From NCBI RefSeq assembly GCF_023101765.2, contig NC_064238.1:742001-806000 (forward strand): a stretch of 64,000 nucleotides of DNA, in the 5' to 3' direction. A model generated the notes under the pieces. That model was not told the origin of the DNA. It saw nothing but the letters and a program-made list of their open reading frames with translations, and searched no databases. How positions within the stretch are numbered: position 1 is the stretch's first letter; each line of letters opens with the position of its first letter. This document shows positions 1 to 11,798 of the stretch, one piece after another. A program made the translations under genes and the position numbers. The stretch comes from Spodoptera frugiperda. Taxonomy: Eukaryota; Arthropoda; Insecta; Lepidoptera; Noctuidae.

Positions 1-1411
1 AGGGAAATCCGTAGTGACATAAGTCCGGCCCCAAAACCTGTGTGCACACTGCACACTGCACTCGCATTCACTGAGAAATAAAACGCATAAATCTGACGGA
101 ATTCTGTAGCCACACAAAACAATTACTTATTTCAGTCCAGTCATTTGTCAGCTTGAGAAATGTAGGTACATAGTGTACACCACGGATTATTATCTTATGT
201 ACGCATTAAAATCACGTAATATCATTAATTACAACACCGAAGTCAATATATTAGTGCTAACGAGCGACCATTATCGCGCCTAAATCACGGCTAAATAGCT
301 GGCAAAATAACAAAACTAACTAAATGCAATATATTACGGAACAATAGGAGTTAAACAATTCTAACCGAAATTAGAGACTTCATTTAACAATCGTTTAAAT
401 TTAGTGCGCCATTAGCGATCAACTGCGCGGAACATGGCCGGCCAAGTGTTGCTGTTCCGCGTAAAAACGAGAAAATACCAATCCGGCCAATATTTACTTT
501 AAAATGTTTAAAACGTTGCGCGCCGCTCAATTTACTACTTTGAAACGACCAAATTTCGTTCTGATACCAATTTGTGCGGGATACGTACACATAAATGTCG
601 GCACCGCACTCTCTGCCTACGCGAGATTGAAATTACCAAACATTATTTGTTCCAAATTAAAACTTGATATAGCAAATACGGCCAGGAGTCCCGCAGTTAA
701 GTACAAATGTTACTATCGCATTCCCTATTATTGCTTGTGACCAGCGGTGTACGGAACATTCCAACTGTTGCCCACTCTAACAAATACCGCGCCGCGCGCC
801 GCTGCACTATTACCGATACATTATTACTTGACACACATTACAAACTAAATTCGCCTCTAACACAATGGGATAAAGATTAGCGTGTGTGCCATTTTACAGT
901 GAATAGATGTCCTAAGTCATTGTTCAAACTGGATTGTTTTGGAACTGCGTTGTTACATAACTTAAGATAAGTCCTGTACACAAATAGTTTCATGAGCTGC
1001 TGTAATTAAGGGGAAATTTTGTTTTATGACAGTCTGGGGATGTGAAGGCTGAATTACGAACTGTTAGCGGAGATAGTGGGAATGGTTCGCGTCTAAGTTT
1101 TGCTTAATTTTACAGCTGTGTTAAATAATTTAATGTGTATTATGAGTTTATGACCGGGCCGTAAATAAGTTCAGTCTAATGTTCGTGGTGGCGACCTTGC
1201 TTTGTTGAAATATTGTTTTATGGGGATAATTAGCAACTAGGTAACGAGTTAATGGTTAACGGTCACTACTTGATATGGTACTTACAACATTACGAGAGAG
1301 TATTGTGGGTATAGTCAGTTATAAATAATTATTTAGCAATTTTCTTAAAGAATTTATTTTTAGATTACATTCTTGCGCATTAAGCCATTGACAATTTTAT
1401 TCAAAGTCATT
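1..1411. other. unique A+T-rich non-coding stretch
   Basis: No repeat copy or convincing exon is seen here. A patch at about 480-760 is richer in GC and CpG than its surroundings, but its open frames (68 and 78 codons on opposite strands) look like chance. It could be a regulatory or untranslated segment; nothing in the sequence decides this. Confidence 0.4.
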
Positions 1412-1490
1412 CGGACTGCCTAGCGGGTTACCGGGGCTCTGGCTCGAAAAGCAGGAGTAGGAACGGAGTGGTTTTTAGTCAATAAGACAT
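1412..1490 (+). repeat. R1-type LINE 3'-end fragment
   Basis: The segment matches the 3' untranslated end of the LINE at 53282..54570 (GCCTAGCGGGTTACCGGGGC, then GGCTCGAAAAGCAGGAG and GTGGTTTTTAGTCA). Only the last part of the element is left, with no poly(A), so it is an old truncated copy or an independent non-autonomous element with the same tail. Confidence 0.7.
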
Positions 1491-2119
1491 AGAGATCATA
1501 TCCAGAAGAAGATCATATCCAGGTCTAAGTTCTTAGTGTTTCAAGTACGGAAACTAATTAGATAGACACAAACACAGCCCAATACAAGAGCCTAACAAAA
1601 GCCTACTCCATCATATTAGTCCACTTCAGTTAATAGACACGTGGGACACACGAGCACATTACAGAGCCGAAACTAGAACATTTTAATTAACGCAACATCG
1701 ATAGTGTTGCTGTGTCCACGCGTGCTACTAACCCCCATTTATCATATAGGATTAAGCCGATCCCCCCGTATATTATTTTTATTCATCCCCAGGGGCGAAT
1801 TGTGTCCGTTTGCTGGACAACGGATGTTTATTATTATTTGTGCGGTGATTTTTTCGGAAATGTTGTTTCTTGGTAATAAGATCAGTTTCGAAGTGGCCGG
1901 GTTTTAAGGGGTGGCTTTGGATCCGGAGGTTTTTAAGCTAGCGGGGTGTTTGGGGTTTTATTCGCTCGCGTGAAGGTAAACTAAAGGTTACGGAAGATTT
2001 ACAAAACTTACACTACTTTTTTATCGATTTTTTAAGTGTGATTTTAGTTGTAATTGTATTGAACATGCCGAAATTGTACTAATAGTCTATCGACCAGGGG
2101 ACGACAGATTTTGTAAACA
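1491..2119. other. unique non-coding stretch
   Basis: I see no repeat family, RNA gene or convincing exon. Base composition rises slightly at 1690-1960, where a 67-codon open frame has no splice or domain support. Confidence 0.35.
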
Positions 2120-2276
2120 CAAGTTATGTGCGCAACGTATAGCGGGTTCGATTCCCGGAGCAACTCTTTGTCTGGTCAACAAATTCTTGTTTCGGATTTG
2201 GGTGTCATGTATATGTGAACTAGTATGTTTGTAAACGCACCTACGACACAGGAGAAGATCCTAGTGTGGGACATTA
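2120..2276 (+). repeat. SINE family B copy (tRNA-headed), 5' truncated
   Basis: It shows the B-box-like AGCGGGTTCGATTCCCGGAG, the family body (CAACTCTTTG, TTGTTTCGGATTTGGGTGTC, TTGTAAACGCACC, ACGACACAGGAGAAGATCC) and an A-rich end. The first part of the tRNA-like head is missing. Family B copies also lie at 14745, 24467, 34869, 46045, 52827, 56189 and 57905. Confidence 0.8.
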
Positions 2277-3714
2277 AAAAAAAGATATTTTTAACGATCG
2301 GAATGTCATCATAACTCTTGCTAACTCTTTAGAGAATAACATGTGTAAGGCTTTTGTTTATACGTCATCGTCATCAGTCGAGAGTCGTCCACTACTGAAC
2401 AAAGAAACCTCCCCTTAGTCCTCCACGTAGAACGATAAATCAATCATTAGAAAATACTTATTATACTCAACCATCGTTTAAACAAGCGTTTAACTGTTGA
2501 AAGAAAGAAAACAACCTTATAGGTAAATAGGTACGAATGGGTGTGGTAGTAAACAATAATTTAAAAGCTAATCTGCAGCTCATAATTCATGTGTGGAGTA
2601 TTTTAAAACGTGTTTAATATGGAAAAGCAAAAAGTGCCGCAGGATGCTAGTGCCGCCATATTTATGGCACCTTCGTCCATAATGGTGCATTAATCACCAG
2701 TCTGGCCAGGGGATTATTTTCGGTTTGGCTTGTTTATATTTTTTTTAGTAAATATTTTGAATATAGAATTTAGAAAGGATGGATAATAGCAGATTTAGGA
2801 AAGTTTACAGGGTGAATATGAATGGGGCGGTAGAAGGCGCGCTTTAGGTCTCACATAGAGAGACTAGATTGGCGATACATTAAAGAAGGGCCAAATTAAA
2901 ATTGTCTCTGCTTACACCCATGGGAGACAGGCGTGAAGTTATGTATGTAGTTAATATTTTGTTAAGTTAAATCTCATCATCTCTTTTTTAGTTATAGTGC
3001 TGTGAAAAACAACGAAATCGAAATTGAATCGAAAAACAACAGACACAGCTAGAGGCGGGTGTCCCCATACGGGGCAATTATTCCCATAGAGGAATTGAAT
3101 TTAAACTATAAATATTATAATATTCTATTATCATAATAATTGACTAACTTACTAGACATTTTATTGAAGCAAAACATTCATTGCAGTACTGAGCTACTGC
3201 AATCTACAGCAAAGAAAATTATAAAGTTAATTGTAAAATTAGCTTCGTTTAATAATCTATATCTGTGAGTAGCGACGTAACGAACAAAGGGAAAATATAA
3301 ATAGAAGATGTACTAATGCAATTTGCTAAGTTATTAACTGGGCTCAATGTACGCGGAGATCAAATAATACCTAAGAAACCGTTTCACTCAGTTTGTGTTC
3401 AACCTAAATAGAATGTGGGCAGGACTGCCCAAGAGATGTGCGCTGTAGCATTACCGAAATAACTTTATGTAATGGAGCCTCCAGGCTTGGGTTGTTGTTG
3501 AGACAATTTCGGCCTCACAAATTATTCGAAATTAAGGCAGTACCGTGCTCGCTAAAACTTATTTAGACGCAAAATTTGTATGTTGTTATAATTGCTAATA
3601 ATTGTACTGTCAGTATTTCTTACACTCATACCTATCTATAGTATCCGTGTTTCCATTAAAACAGGAAAACAAACTAATCAATTTGAGTAGCGATTAAACT
3701 AAAGGGAGGAACGT
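2277..3714. other. unique A+T-rich non-coding stretch
   Basis: No recognised repeat, RNA gene or exon. A short G-rich piece follows an AG at 2811 (codons reading GEYEWGG) but has no usable donor, so it is not called. Confidence 0.35.
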
Positions 3715-4190
3715 TTGTTCCATTACACTTTCTTTGAGGTTTCGTGTCACACTCATTCTATCTCACACTTTAATCTCCACTGGAAGGCACTACACACTAC
3801 AGGACAAAAGATTCTTAAGCCGAGGCAGCAAAGAACAAATCCAAGTGGACAAATTGAAAAACCGCGCCGGCCCGGGGCCGTGGCGTACCGTTATGACCGC
3901 CACTACGCATTACGGCCGAATTCCCGTTTCGGTCGTCCGTATACGGCCCGAAATAACACAGATCGGTAACGAAACACAATGGCCTCTGTTCCGGGGAATC
4001 TATTCCGCCCCCTAATCCAGAAAGGTCGCTGGGAGCTATTCGATAACCACTTAGAGTGGGCACGATTGTACGGCGCTGATAACGGGCGGTGTCCGCGCCG
4101 CCGTACGCTTTATTGTGATTACAATATGAAGAAGTACACGTTGCCGCAGATTTTATTACTGCAAACGTTGTTGGGACAACGTTCTTAATT
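3715..4190. other. GC/CpG-rich island of unknown role
   Basis: The stretch 3840-4190 is clearly richer in GC and CpG (CCGCGCCGGCCCGGGGCCG at its core) than the sequence around it. Open frames of 69-93 codons exist on both strands, but none shows a family motif or paired splice sites. A promoter, a 5' untranslated exon or a decayed repeat are all possible. I do not recognise it. Confidence 0.35.
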
Positions 4191-4277
4191 TGTGGTTCGT
4201 GACAGGGTGTTTTTTAAGTTTTATAATATTAGGCACGTTCTCACTGAAGAGGTAGGTTGCAGATCACAGAATTATTT

Positions 4278-4440
4278 AGTTTAAATAGACCAGGAAGACA
4301 CTTTTAAAAGTCAAAACAAATATAATAATATCAAAAATGTGTATCTATCAGTCTGTCCTCTAGTGAAGCCATTTGCTCGTTCCAACGTGTAGATTATTAT
4401 GGAAAAGAACAAGCAAGGAAATTCCATAGGTTACTCTTTT
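4278..4440 (+). repeat. dispersed repeat family G
   Basis: Aligns by eye with 30718..30898 and, inverted, 57695..57850: the shared text includes GGAAGACACTTTTAAAAGTC, GTCCTCTAGTGAAGCCATTT and GCTCGTTCCAACGTGTAGAT. It ends near CCATAGGTTACTCTTTTT. Probably the 3' end of a LINE; no coding part is visible. Confidence 0.6.
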
Positions 4441-5305
4441 TCAATCAGGTTCACAATACAATTCTTGTTTACGTTGTTTTTTTTTGTCATGGTGAGATTA
4501 TTCCGTATTTTCATGTATCAGAATTGCTGCAATTGGTACTTTGGTACAAGTCCCACTCGTCGACTGTCACATTGATGTACCTAGTGGTTACAATCAACAG
4601 CGACTGCCGAACACTACATTGAGTTTGATCCTCTTGTCGGGTGAGATTAGCTGATGGGATTACACGGGACTAATAACTGGCGAAAAGTGGCAACACAAAG
4701 TACAAACACAGGCCTATGTTATGTCATTTTACGTCATTCGACCTAATTCAGATTGCCTAATGAAGATAATTAATTAGAATGAACATGCAAAAAAAAACAT
4801 CGTTTTATGAAACGTCATACTAATTCTGAGTACTTTTTAGCACCTAAATCCTTTACAAACAAGCTTATTTTGCTAACTAACAAAAAATACAACGTACGAG
4901 TAATAAGATTATGAGCAAGCAAGTAAATGCAAATCTCACATGCACGACTCACAATAAAAGAAGCGAAGAAACCTAAAACAAACGCTAGGATTGGAATGAA
5001 GTCTGCTTAATCTGCAAACAGAAGAACTTCACAACGTCTGTTTACTCGTAATACGTTGTCTAACACGACGGTAAGCCTCGAACAAAGTTTCCTTCATAAA
5101 CGTTTCCCTTTATGCAATAGCTTCGGTCTATTTTGCAGAATTTATTCGAACCATTGGACTGATAATGAGGACCTTTCCAGACCTCGAGTTTCCACTTTAT
5201 AGATCTGTTTGTATTAATCGACAAGCTTTTTATGGCCACCCTTTATATTTAGCTGCTCAGATTGATTTGAATTTAAATCTGGATTTGAGATAAAAGTCTT
5301 TAATT
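4441..5305. other. unique A+T-rich non-coding stretch
   Basis: Nothing recognisable: no repeat copies, no paired splice signals, no RNA gene. Confidence 0.35.
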
Positions 5306-5400
5306 ATTATGTTATCGGCTTACTCACGTAACTGTTTGACGAGGAACTAGCTAGAGGCTCATTTTCATAAGCAGAATTCCACGACACACGACGATAACAT
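5306..5400 (+). repeat. MITE-like family E fragment
   Basis: Shares TATGTTATCGGCTTACTCAC, GACGAGGAACTAG, CTAGAGGCTCAT and CGACACACGACG with the better copy at 55897..56080 and with 13217..13293. The terminal segment that begins GTGAGACATACTAAATTAA in other copies is lost here. Confidence 0.6.
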
Positions 5401-5471
5401 TATAATCAATTTAGTAGTCTCACAAATATTATAATAAAATTATAAAAGTTTTTCTTGAAATTTGCACTTAC

Positions 5472-5522
5472 GCATGTAGCTTCCCACGTAATTTTACTTG
5501 GTCTGGCTTGTTTGTTACATTT
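5472..5522 (-). CDS. candidate 51-nt internal exon
   Basis: On the minus strand an acceptor (TTTTATATCCAG) and a strong donor (C followed by GTAAGT) bracket 51 nt, a multiple of three. Frame 0 reads 17 codons with Cys at positions 2 and 17 (KCNKQARPSKITWEATC); a second frame is also open. No family is recognised. Short open segments between splice-like sites arise by chance, so this is only a candidate. RNA-seq junctions at 5471 and 5523 would settle it. Confidence 0.25.
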
Positions 5523-6912
5523 CTGGATATAAAATATTTCTACAATTCCTTCACTAGGGACTTTCACATATGTGGGCCTAAACTTATTGAAATTGTTGTA
5601 TATAAAAATAATTTATAGGTATATATATTCTACAAAGAATACATAAATGTCTCATTAGGACTTGAAATGTTCACCATGTTTATTTATGTCTTTGAGTTTC
5701 CTATATTTCGGCACGGTGTTATATTGTTAGTGATCACGTCAGTTTCAAAACTCATACATAAATATGTTTGGGTGCTCATAATAATTAAAATAACCTTCTC
5801 AAAATAAATAAATGATATCAAAGACAAATATCTCACCTCTAAAAAAGTGTTTCTCAAGCATCTCAACAAACTTTGTACAACTTGTATCAGTTAGACAATT
5901 ATAAAGTTAAGATAACAGCATCAGATAACAAGATTATTGTGTTAGTCAATATTGAATAAGCTATCACGCATCGTTAGGGGCGCGCCTACCAAAATATTGT
6001 TAATAAAATTAATAACGTTGCAACTAATACGAGTCGAGTTGGGTCGAACTTTTATCTTTTATTAGCCCCGCATCGCACACTGCCATATTGGCAACGAAGT
6101 TTCGATATTAATGCCACACAAACTAGAGATTCTGGTCGTTCAATCATGTTTTCTATTGTGGTGTACGAAACATCCATAAATGTATTGCGGATATTACGTA
6201 TTTAATCTTTTATCTTTTGTTTCCGATGGGTTTTGGGGGACATTGTGTTAGCTTGCTACTTTCGTGGATGGTTTCTTTGTTAATTGTGTTGTTTGTTTAG
6301 GTTAGTGTTATATTTTTGTTTTGGGCGTAGTTTAGGCAGATGTTTTGTTGATTTCAATTGGGATTTTTTTACTTACTCTTTCATCTTCAGTAGTTGCATA
6401 TAAGCTTCCTGTTACAATGCTTGGCTAGTATAAATAGATTTATGACACTATATCCTAGGTGATTGATTATATTTGATATATAATTCTAGTAGCCAAATTA
6501 CCTACAAATAAGTTACGGACATATCCATACAAAGAGTAACCACCACACCAAATTGATATTTTATGAAAATTAAAGAATAGGGGTCCCAACAGCCATTTTC
6601 TGACACTTTTATTGTCCGAGACGCACACAATGGTTAAATGATCGCTGTGGACCATATGTGGTTCATTGGGCTGAGAAAGGGTTAAGGTCGTCAGTCCGTC
6701 TAGCTAGCGGGCATGCCACGGTACATTTACGATCTCCATTGGCGGAGAATTAATAAATTGGGGGCACGTCTTTTATTTATTTCTTACAGTTGAAAAATAC
6801 CCATTTCTTTTCTAATGTTGCTGCGGTTAAAAGGAATTTTATGAAGGAATTCATGTGTGGTTTTCGATTAAATCACTAAGTATTCAAACAGTTTTTAACA
6901 GAACTCGAGGAT
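5523..6912. other. unique A+T-rich non-coding stretch
   Basis: No repeats recognised. A good plus-strand acceptor (TTTATTTCTTACAG, ending at 6789) is followed by 29 open codons and a TAA at 6879; this was seen but not called for lack of a partner exon. Confidence 0.35.
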
Positions 6913-6985
6913 GCTTTTTCACCGGAGATATGCAATTTACCTATGCTACGAAGATGTATTAGCTTCTTCAGCATATAATTGAAAG
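6913..6985 (+). repeat. dispersed repeat family J fragment
   Basis: Begins GCTTTTTCACCGGAGATATG and includes CTATGCTACGAAGATG, matching the start of the longer copy at 8350..8645 (GCTTTTTCACCAGAGATGTG). Only the first part is present. Confidence 0.5.
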
Positions 6986-7617
6986 CTATTCAGTTGTCCT
7001 GATAGTTATTATGTCTCACGAAAGTACTTATCCCTACTTCCTCAGTAAAAGCTAAAAATATTCACACATCACATTAATTAATTACCACTCTATTTATAAT
7101 ACCAAATACACTCCATTGTCATTACGAACATGATTTCCGTCCTCTATATTTAACATGGCGGCAAATGTAACAAGACGGCCGAATTAGACCATGCCATATT
7201 GCCGTGTTCCCAAATTAGCCGAAGTTTACAATTAATTGCATTGTACTAGCGTTAATTGGTATAGTGTTCTCTATGTCAATGGAATAGGAAGTCTTGTAAC
7301 GGATTTCCGAACAGATCTAACAAAGGATTGAATTGAAGTTCCACTAGTAATTTGCATTGTTTCTGCTTGAATGGCGTGTCAAAATAATGATCGGTGCTGG
7401 TATTTTAGGCAGTACATCAAAGTGAATTTTGTATTAGTTGAATATTATTACTTTGTAACTGTTTTCGAGTTCAGGTTTTAGATCTTACTGAAGTTCGGTT
7501 TATTAATTTTTCAGACAATACCTTAGTTACTCATTGGGAAAACAAAGTTTACATTGATTGTGATTTTTCTACCTTTTTTAAGATGTTTGTATTGCTTACT
7601 ATATGTATAGTTGACTC

Positions 7618-7649
7618 CACGAATACTCATTATAAAATGAGTATTCGTG
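7618..7649. repeat. perfect 14-bp-arm hairpin
   Basis: CACGAATACTCATT and its exact complement AATGAGTATTCGTG flank ATAA. The loop is very short. It is not a terminator (no U tract, eukaryotic setting). It resembles the other tiny-loop palindromes at 13011, 50447, 50492 and 62604. Confidence 0.75.
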
Positions 7650-7659
7650 TGGTTCATTG

Positions 7660-7830
7660 TCTACGCCGGAGTCAGACGTCCGTTGTATAGGCGAAAGTAG
7701 GCGTTAGCGTAGGTCACTATCGTAGCGAGACCTGCCGCAAATATAGCGGTAGATCGGCCTGCCGGGTATGGCGATTCAGCAAGGGTAACCCGTTGTTCTC
7801 ACGACGTGGACAGGCAATGAGGATATCTAT
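7660..7830. other. GC-richer patch of unknown nature
   Basis: Composition is clearly higher in GC and CpG than the flanks (AGGCGAAAGTAGGCGTTAGC, ATCGGCCTGCCGGGTATGGC). No open frame or family was recognised. It may be a remnant of a repeat not otherwise present here. Confidence 0.3.
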
Positions 7831-8349
7831 CGCGATAAAAAAATACTCATTGTATGTCCATTATTAATCCTAAAGCAATCTTAAACGACTAACGATGAAC
7901 ACAAAACGAATACTGTATTTTAGGTACATTATTATTACCACCATCTTATTGAATAAAGCATTGCTTAAGCCTTTACTTTCTGCGTGTAAGAGTATGATCA
8001 ATATGGCCGCCATAAATTATTAATTCCCGCGCAAAATTTGCCGCGTCATTGTTTTTTAGTTACGGCAACACCTTGTGTTAAACGGTTTGTTGTGTATACT
8101 GCCGATGTAATCTTATTGGGAACTTTGTTTGCTTTCTCATTAATAAAAGTGATTTTGGTTGTAAATCACGCAAGACAGAGTTGCAGATCACGCAAGAAAC
8201 AAAAACAACAGGTAAGATCGTCATTGTTATTGGGAACTTTTTAGTGAGAATGTTACTGACTACGGAAACTGAATCCTTGTAAAATAATCATCTGTATAAG
8301 TATAGAAGTATGTATGTATCCTACATCTAAAAATCTAAAAGTTCCTAAG

Positions 8350-8645
8350 GGTGCTTTTTCACCAGAGATGTGCTATGTTACGTTGCTGTGGATGCGTCAG
8401 GCTTTCACCTATCATACTCATTGGTACACATAGCAAAGTGCTCAGTTAAGCTATTTTTTTTATATGGAAAGATGCGTGCTATGGATACGTGCAATGGATA
8501 TGTGCTAGGAATGGCTTTCCTACTATGTATTAAAAGATCGCATACTCGAGCTGCGCATCTTCCTCACACAGCTACATAACTTGGTGTCAATGGAAACGAT
8601 CAGCTTTATTACATCTTCGTACCATAGCTGCATAGCACATGTTTT
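8350..8645 (+). repeat. dispersed repeat family J, longer copy
   Basis: Starts GCTTTTTCACCAGAGATGTG and contains variants of 'gctacg...gctgtgg...gcg' and CATAGCTGCATAGCACATG. The two ends carry loosely inverted versions of the CATAGCACATG / ATGTGCTATG motif, which suggests a non-autonomous DNA element. The open frame at 8370..8579 is not conserved in meaning and is not a gene. Confidence 0.5.
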
Positions 8646-8862
8646 TTATTGTTAAATGGGCCGACGTTTGGCCGCTATCTCGCCTGATGGTAAGTGATGA
8701 TGCGGCCTACGGTGGAGCGCGTCTGCCCATAAGCAACCTATTCACTCGGGCTTTGAAGACACCCAGGTTTACCCATCAGGAAACACAGACTCCGGCAAGG
8801 AGTTCCACTCCCTAGCAGTTCGCATAAGGAAGCTTGAAGCGAAGCGCTTCGTGCGTGTGGAA
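8642..8862 (-). mobile_element. 3' fragment of a CR1/Jockey-like LINE
   Basis: Read on the minus strand it encodes the C-terminal end of a LINE reverse transcriptase protein (RTAREWNSLPESVFPDG, then a frame-disrupted tail), followed by a short 3' untranslated region ending in an A-rich run (TTTTTTATT on plus). A better copy is at 11455..11798. Next to it (8857-8903) a segment GTGGAAAAGCACGCTAA is directly duplicated. It is a dead 5'-truncated copy. Clade placement is by the shared ARxWNSLP...FKxRVN tail and is approximate. Confidence 0.65.
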
Positions 8863-9410
8863 AAGCACGCTAAATCTCTTGTGGAAAAGCACGCTAACTC
8901 TCTACTCCAGTGACATGCATCACTTATGCTTATGACGCGATAAACAAAACGTTCCAACTTCATTTGAGTATAGAATTCACAACAGTTTCCAAACACGAGA
9001 TTACAGGGATGGGAACGTCGGGATGTTATGGCATTCCGTCGTAAAAACAACAGTATAACACATAAACGCTATTATTATGAACAGGAGGACCATAATACTT
9101 CACAATAATAATAAAAATGAGCGGCCAAAGTAAACAATCAAAAACATTTTAGTACTAAACATTGGAAAGTGCGGTGTTGCCATAAAAACTCACATTCCAA
9201 CTTCTTTTCTTTTTGGCGACAGATGTTTCGATATTAGGGGGTGGTTCTTTATGGTATCATTTAAATAAAGAGCCTCTTAAACTGTACTACGTATGCATAT
9301 TATAATAATACGTACGGATATTCTTAAATGGCGAGCTGTTTTCATACACACACTTGAACGTTTACTTGCTTGCTTAAATAAAATGTTATACATATATTTT
9401 TAAAATAATG

Positions 9411-9695
9411 CAACGTCATGACTTTTATTATTACATACGTATACTTTTATTATTATTACACGTAATGCCGCTAAACAATGTACAACCACTTTTCACAATT
9501 TGTGTTATACGTCCCATGTAATAGGGGGTGAGCCTATTGCCATATACTGGGCATAATTTCAGACTCCGTGCTACTACTGAGATTTTTTTCGAAAAACCGA
9601 AAAAAGCCCAGTAATCTTTTGCTCGACCCGGGAATCGAACCCGAGACCCCTTGTCCGGCAGTCGCACTTGAGACCACTCGACCAACGAGACAGTC
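9411..9695 (-). repeat. SINE family A, nearly full copy
   Basis: The minus strand begins with a tRNA-like head (GTCTCGTTGGTCGAGTGGTC, B box GGGTTCGATTCCCGGGTCG), then the family body (ACTGGGC, CCATATACTGGGC on plus, CCCTATTACATGGGAC) to an end near 9411. RNA polymerase III A and B boxes are visible. Family A copies also lie at 16738, 23921, 29047, 62008 and 63305. It is not a functional tRNA gene, because the body extends far beyond a cloverleaf. Confidence 0.85.
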
Positions 9696-11454
9696 CAAAT
9701 TAAAATATTGTTTTAAATAACCTATAGTGATAACCTGCTACTATAGTAATGTTTCATTTTACAAATCGGGCGACATTACAAACTTTTTACGAAAAATTTA
9801 ACCATATTTCTCCTATTTCAAGACAGTTTTAATTATAAAGTATGAAAGTCACATCTTATCAATACTGCCATCTGATATTATAATAATACTTACTATAAAA
9901 ACCAAAGTTATATCATAAAAAAATATGTCATTATGTTTTTTAGTTGCGTACATCAAATAAATAAGGCCAGTGGCTCGGAAAATAACTTGCGGTGAAGTTA
10001 TCGTGAGCTGAAACGGTTTATAAAAGTCATATTTTTCTTGAGAATAATTGGTATATAACATGACGCCAGATTCAGACTCTAAGGAATTGGCAGAAGTATA
10101 TTTTTATGATATACTTTTGTTTCTTTATTTTAAAGTTGTGTTAAAACATTTTGATGTGTTTCTTTTTATCTGAAACTAGACAAGCATTTGACCGCGGTCT
10201 CACCTGTAGGTAAATAATGATGCGATCAAGGTTGGAACACGCCTGTGTTTTCGTGAATTGTTATCATATTGCCACCCAATTGGGACTAATTGTAGCTTTT
10301 CTAATTCACATGGTATACATATAGGTACCGACTTACCCGACTTTTTACAAATTGTCATTACCACAAGCACAAAGAAGTGAAACTTATTAGATATATTTTT
10401 ACATAATCCCATTGATCAACTTCACATAATCCTCATACGGTTTCCTTTTGGAAACTCATTTAAGTAGAAAATGTGTAAAGAATTATAATTCTGTATTTTT
10501 TAGTACATTACTGTAATATTTTTCTATGTACTCTGTGTAGCAAAATGTGATACAATTTAATAACATTGCTTCGTATTATAATGAAGACACCAAGTTATTA
10601 AAATGCCAACGGTCACGGAATGTGAGGAAAGTTAATTTTAAATATTTAGGTTTATGCTCATTTACATATTTGTTTTTCTTTGTGTTTACAGTCTGGCTAG
10701 TGCAGTGGTCAAATGTATGTCTTGAGATTGATATCGGAAATTAAATTGCTTTGAATGTCCTATTTTTTTATCTTAATCAGTGACACCTAAACAATAGTTT
10801 TATTCTAAACATTTTAACTTTATCATAGGTAAATTAAGGAAATTGTAAACTAAGGAAATACGACTCTATTCAGGCAGAAACTAGCATAGCTTCACCGCAA
10901 GCGACAATAGATCCACATGGCGACACGACTACATGACTACTATCCACCCACAAGTGCCTCCCAGATATGTGAATGTACTAGAAACCAATATCGAAGCACC
11001 TTTACCAAATATATTGAATTCCCGATAACACCTCCAACAATTCAAATGGCTGCGTCCTTCCAGCGAACGAATAAAAAAGAAACTAAATTAGGTAAACCGC
11101 TACCCGAAAGTACGTGGTGAACTGGCAAACGTATTCAGATTTAAATATCGCAGACGACCTTTGGAGGAGTTTGTAATATTGGAGACACGATGGCCGAAGG
11201 TATTGATGCTATATAGTAACGCGCCAGGGATTTCTGAAAGGTCCGGACCGACAGCAAAACGTGTTAGTTCGCCTTATTGAATATCGGGAATATGACGGGG
11301 TCCCGCAGGACCGAAATATCAGAGGTCGGCTGAGTTTGGCATACGTTGCATTCTCAGCGGGTTTCCAGATGACTTTTACACGTCCAGGTAATGGATTTCG
11401 GATGGTTATTGCTGCTGCGTAAATAAAATTAAAGTGCGTTGTATAGAAACTACA
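9696..11454. other. unique stretch, mostly non-coding
   Basis: No repeat copies were recognised. A GC-richer segment at 10880-11420 holds partial open frames on both strands (67 codons plus-strand from 10917; about 68 codons on minus at roughly 11205-11410) without clear splice sites or motifs. It may be a decayed gene or an untranslated exon. Confidence 0.3.
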
Positions 11455-11798
11455 TTTTTTTTTTTTTTTTTTTACATTTAATGGGTCGACGTTTGGCCGC
11501 TATCTCACCTGATGGTAAGTAATAATACGGCCTACGGTGGAGCACGTCTGCCCATAAGCAACCCATTCACTCGGGCCTTGAAGACACCCAAGTTATACCC
11601 ATCAGGAAACACAGACTCCGGCAAGGAGTTCCACTCCCCAGCAGTTCGCACAAGGAAGCTTGAAGCGAAGCGCTTCGTGCGAGTGGGTGGGATATCTACC
11701 ATGAAGCGGTGACGCCTCGCCGATTGTCTTGTGGTTCGATGATGAAAAGGACTAGGGGGAATCAAGTTGTGCAATTCCCCCGCACACTCTAATGTCGT
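11455..11798 (-). mobile_element. 3' end of a CR1/Jockey-like LINE with poly(A)
   Basis: On the minus strand an open frame (about 11774 to 11532) ends in the typical LINE C-terminus: KRFASSFLVRTAGEWNSLP, then ESVFPDGYNLGVFKARVNGL and a short tail. The 3' region continues to an oligo-A tract (T run at 11457-11474 on plus). This is the best of three copies (8642, 11455, 16040). It is 5' truncated, keeping only the last ~80 residues, so it cannot be active. No clear target duplication was found. Confidence 0.7.

Noticed and set aside
3715..4188. Overlapping frames of 69-93 codons in the left CpG island
   Set aside because: They occur on both strands and in different frames with no motif; a GC-rich stretch lacks stops by composition.
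6790..6879. Plus-strand acceptor followed by 29 open codons and a stop
   Set aside because: A single acceptor with a short frame is common by chance in A+T-rich DNA.
7519..7690. Acceptor TTTTTCAG followed by about 57 open codons on plus
   Set aside because: The frame runs through a perfect hairpin and into a GC patch; it is more likely chance.
10337..10412. Minus-strand start MGLCKNISNKFHFFVLVVMT with a GTAAGT donor
   Set aside because: Looks like a first exon, but no phase-1 partner was found and composition is plain A+T-rich.
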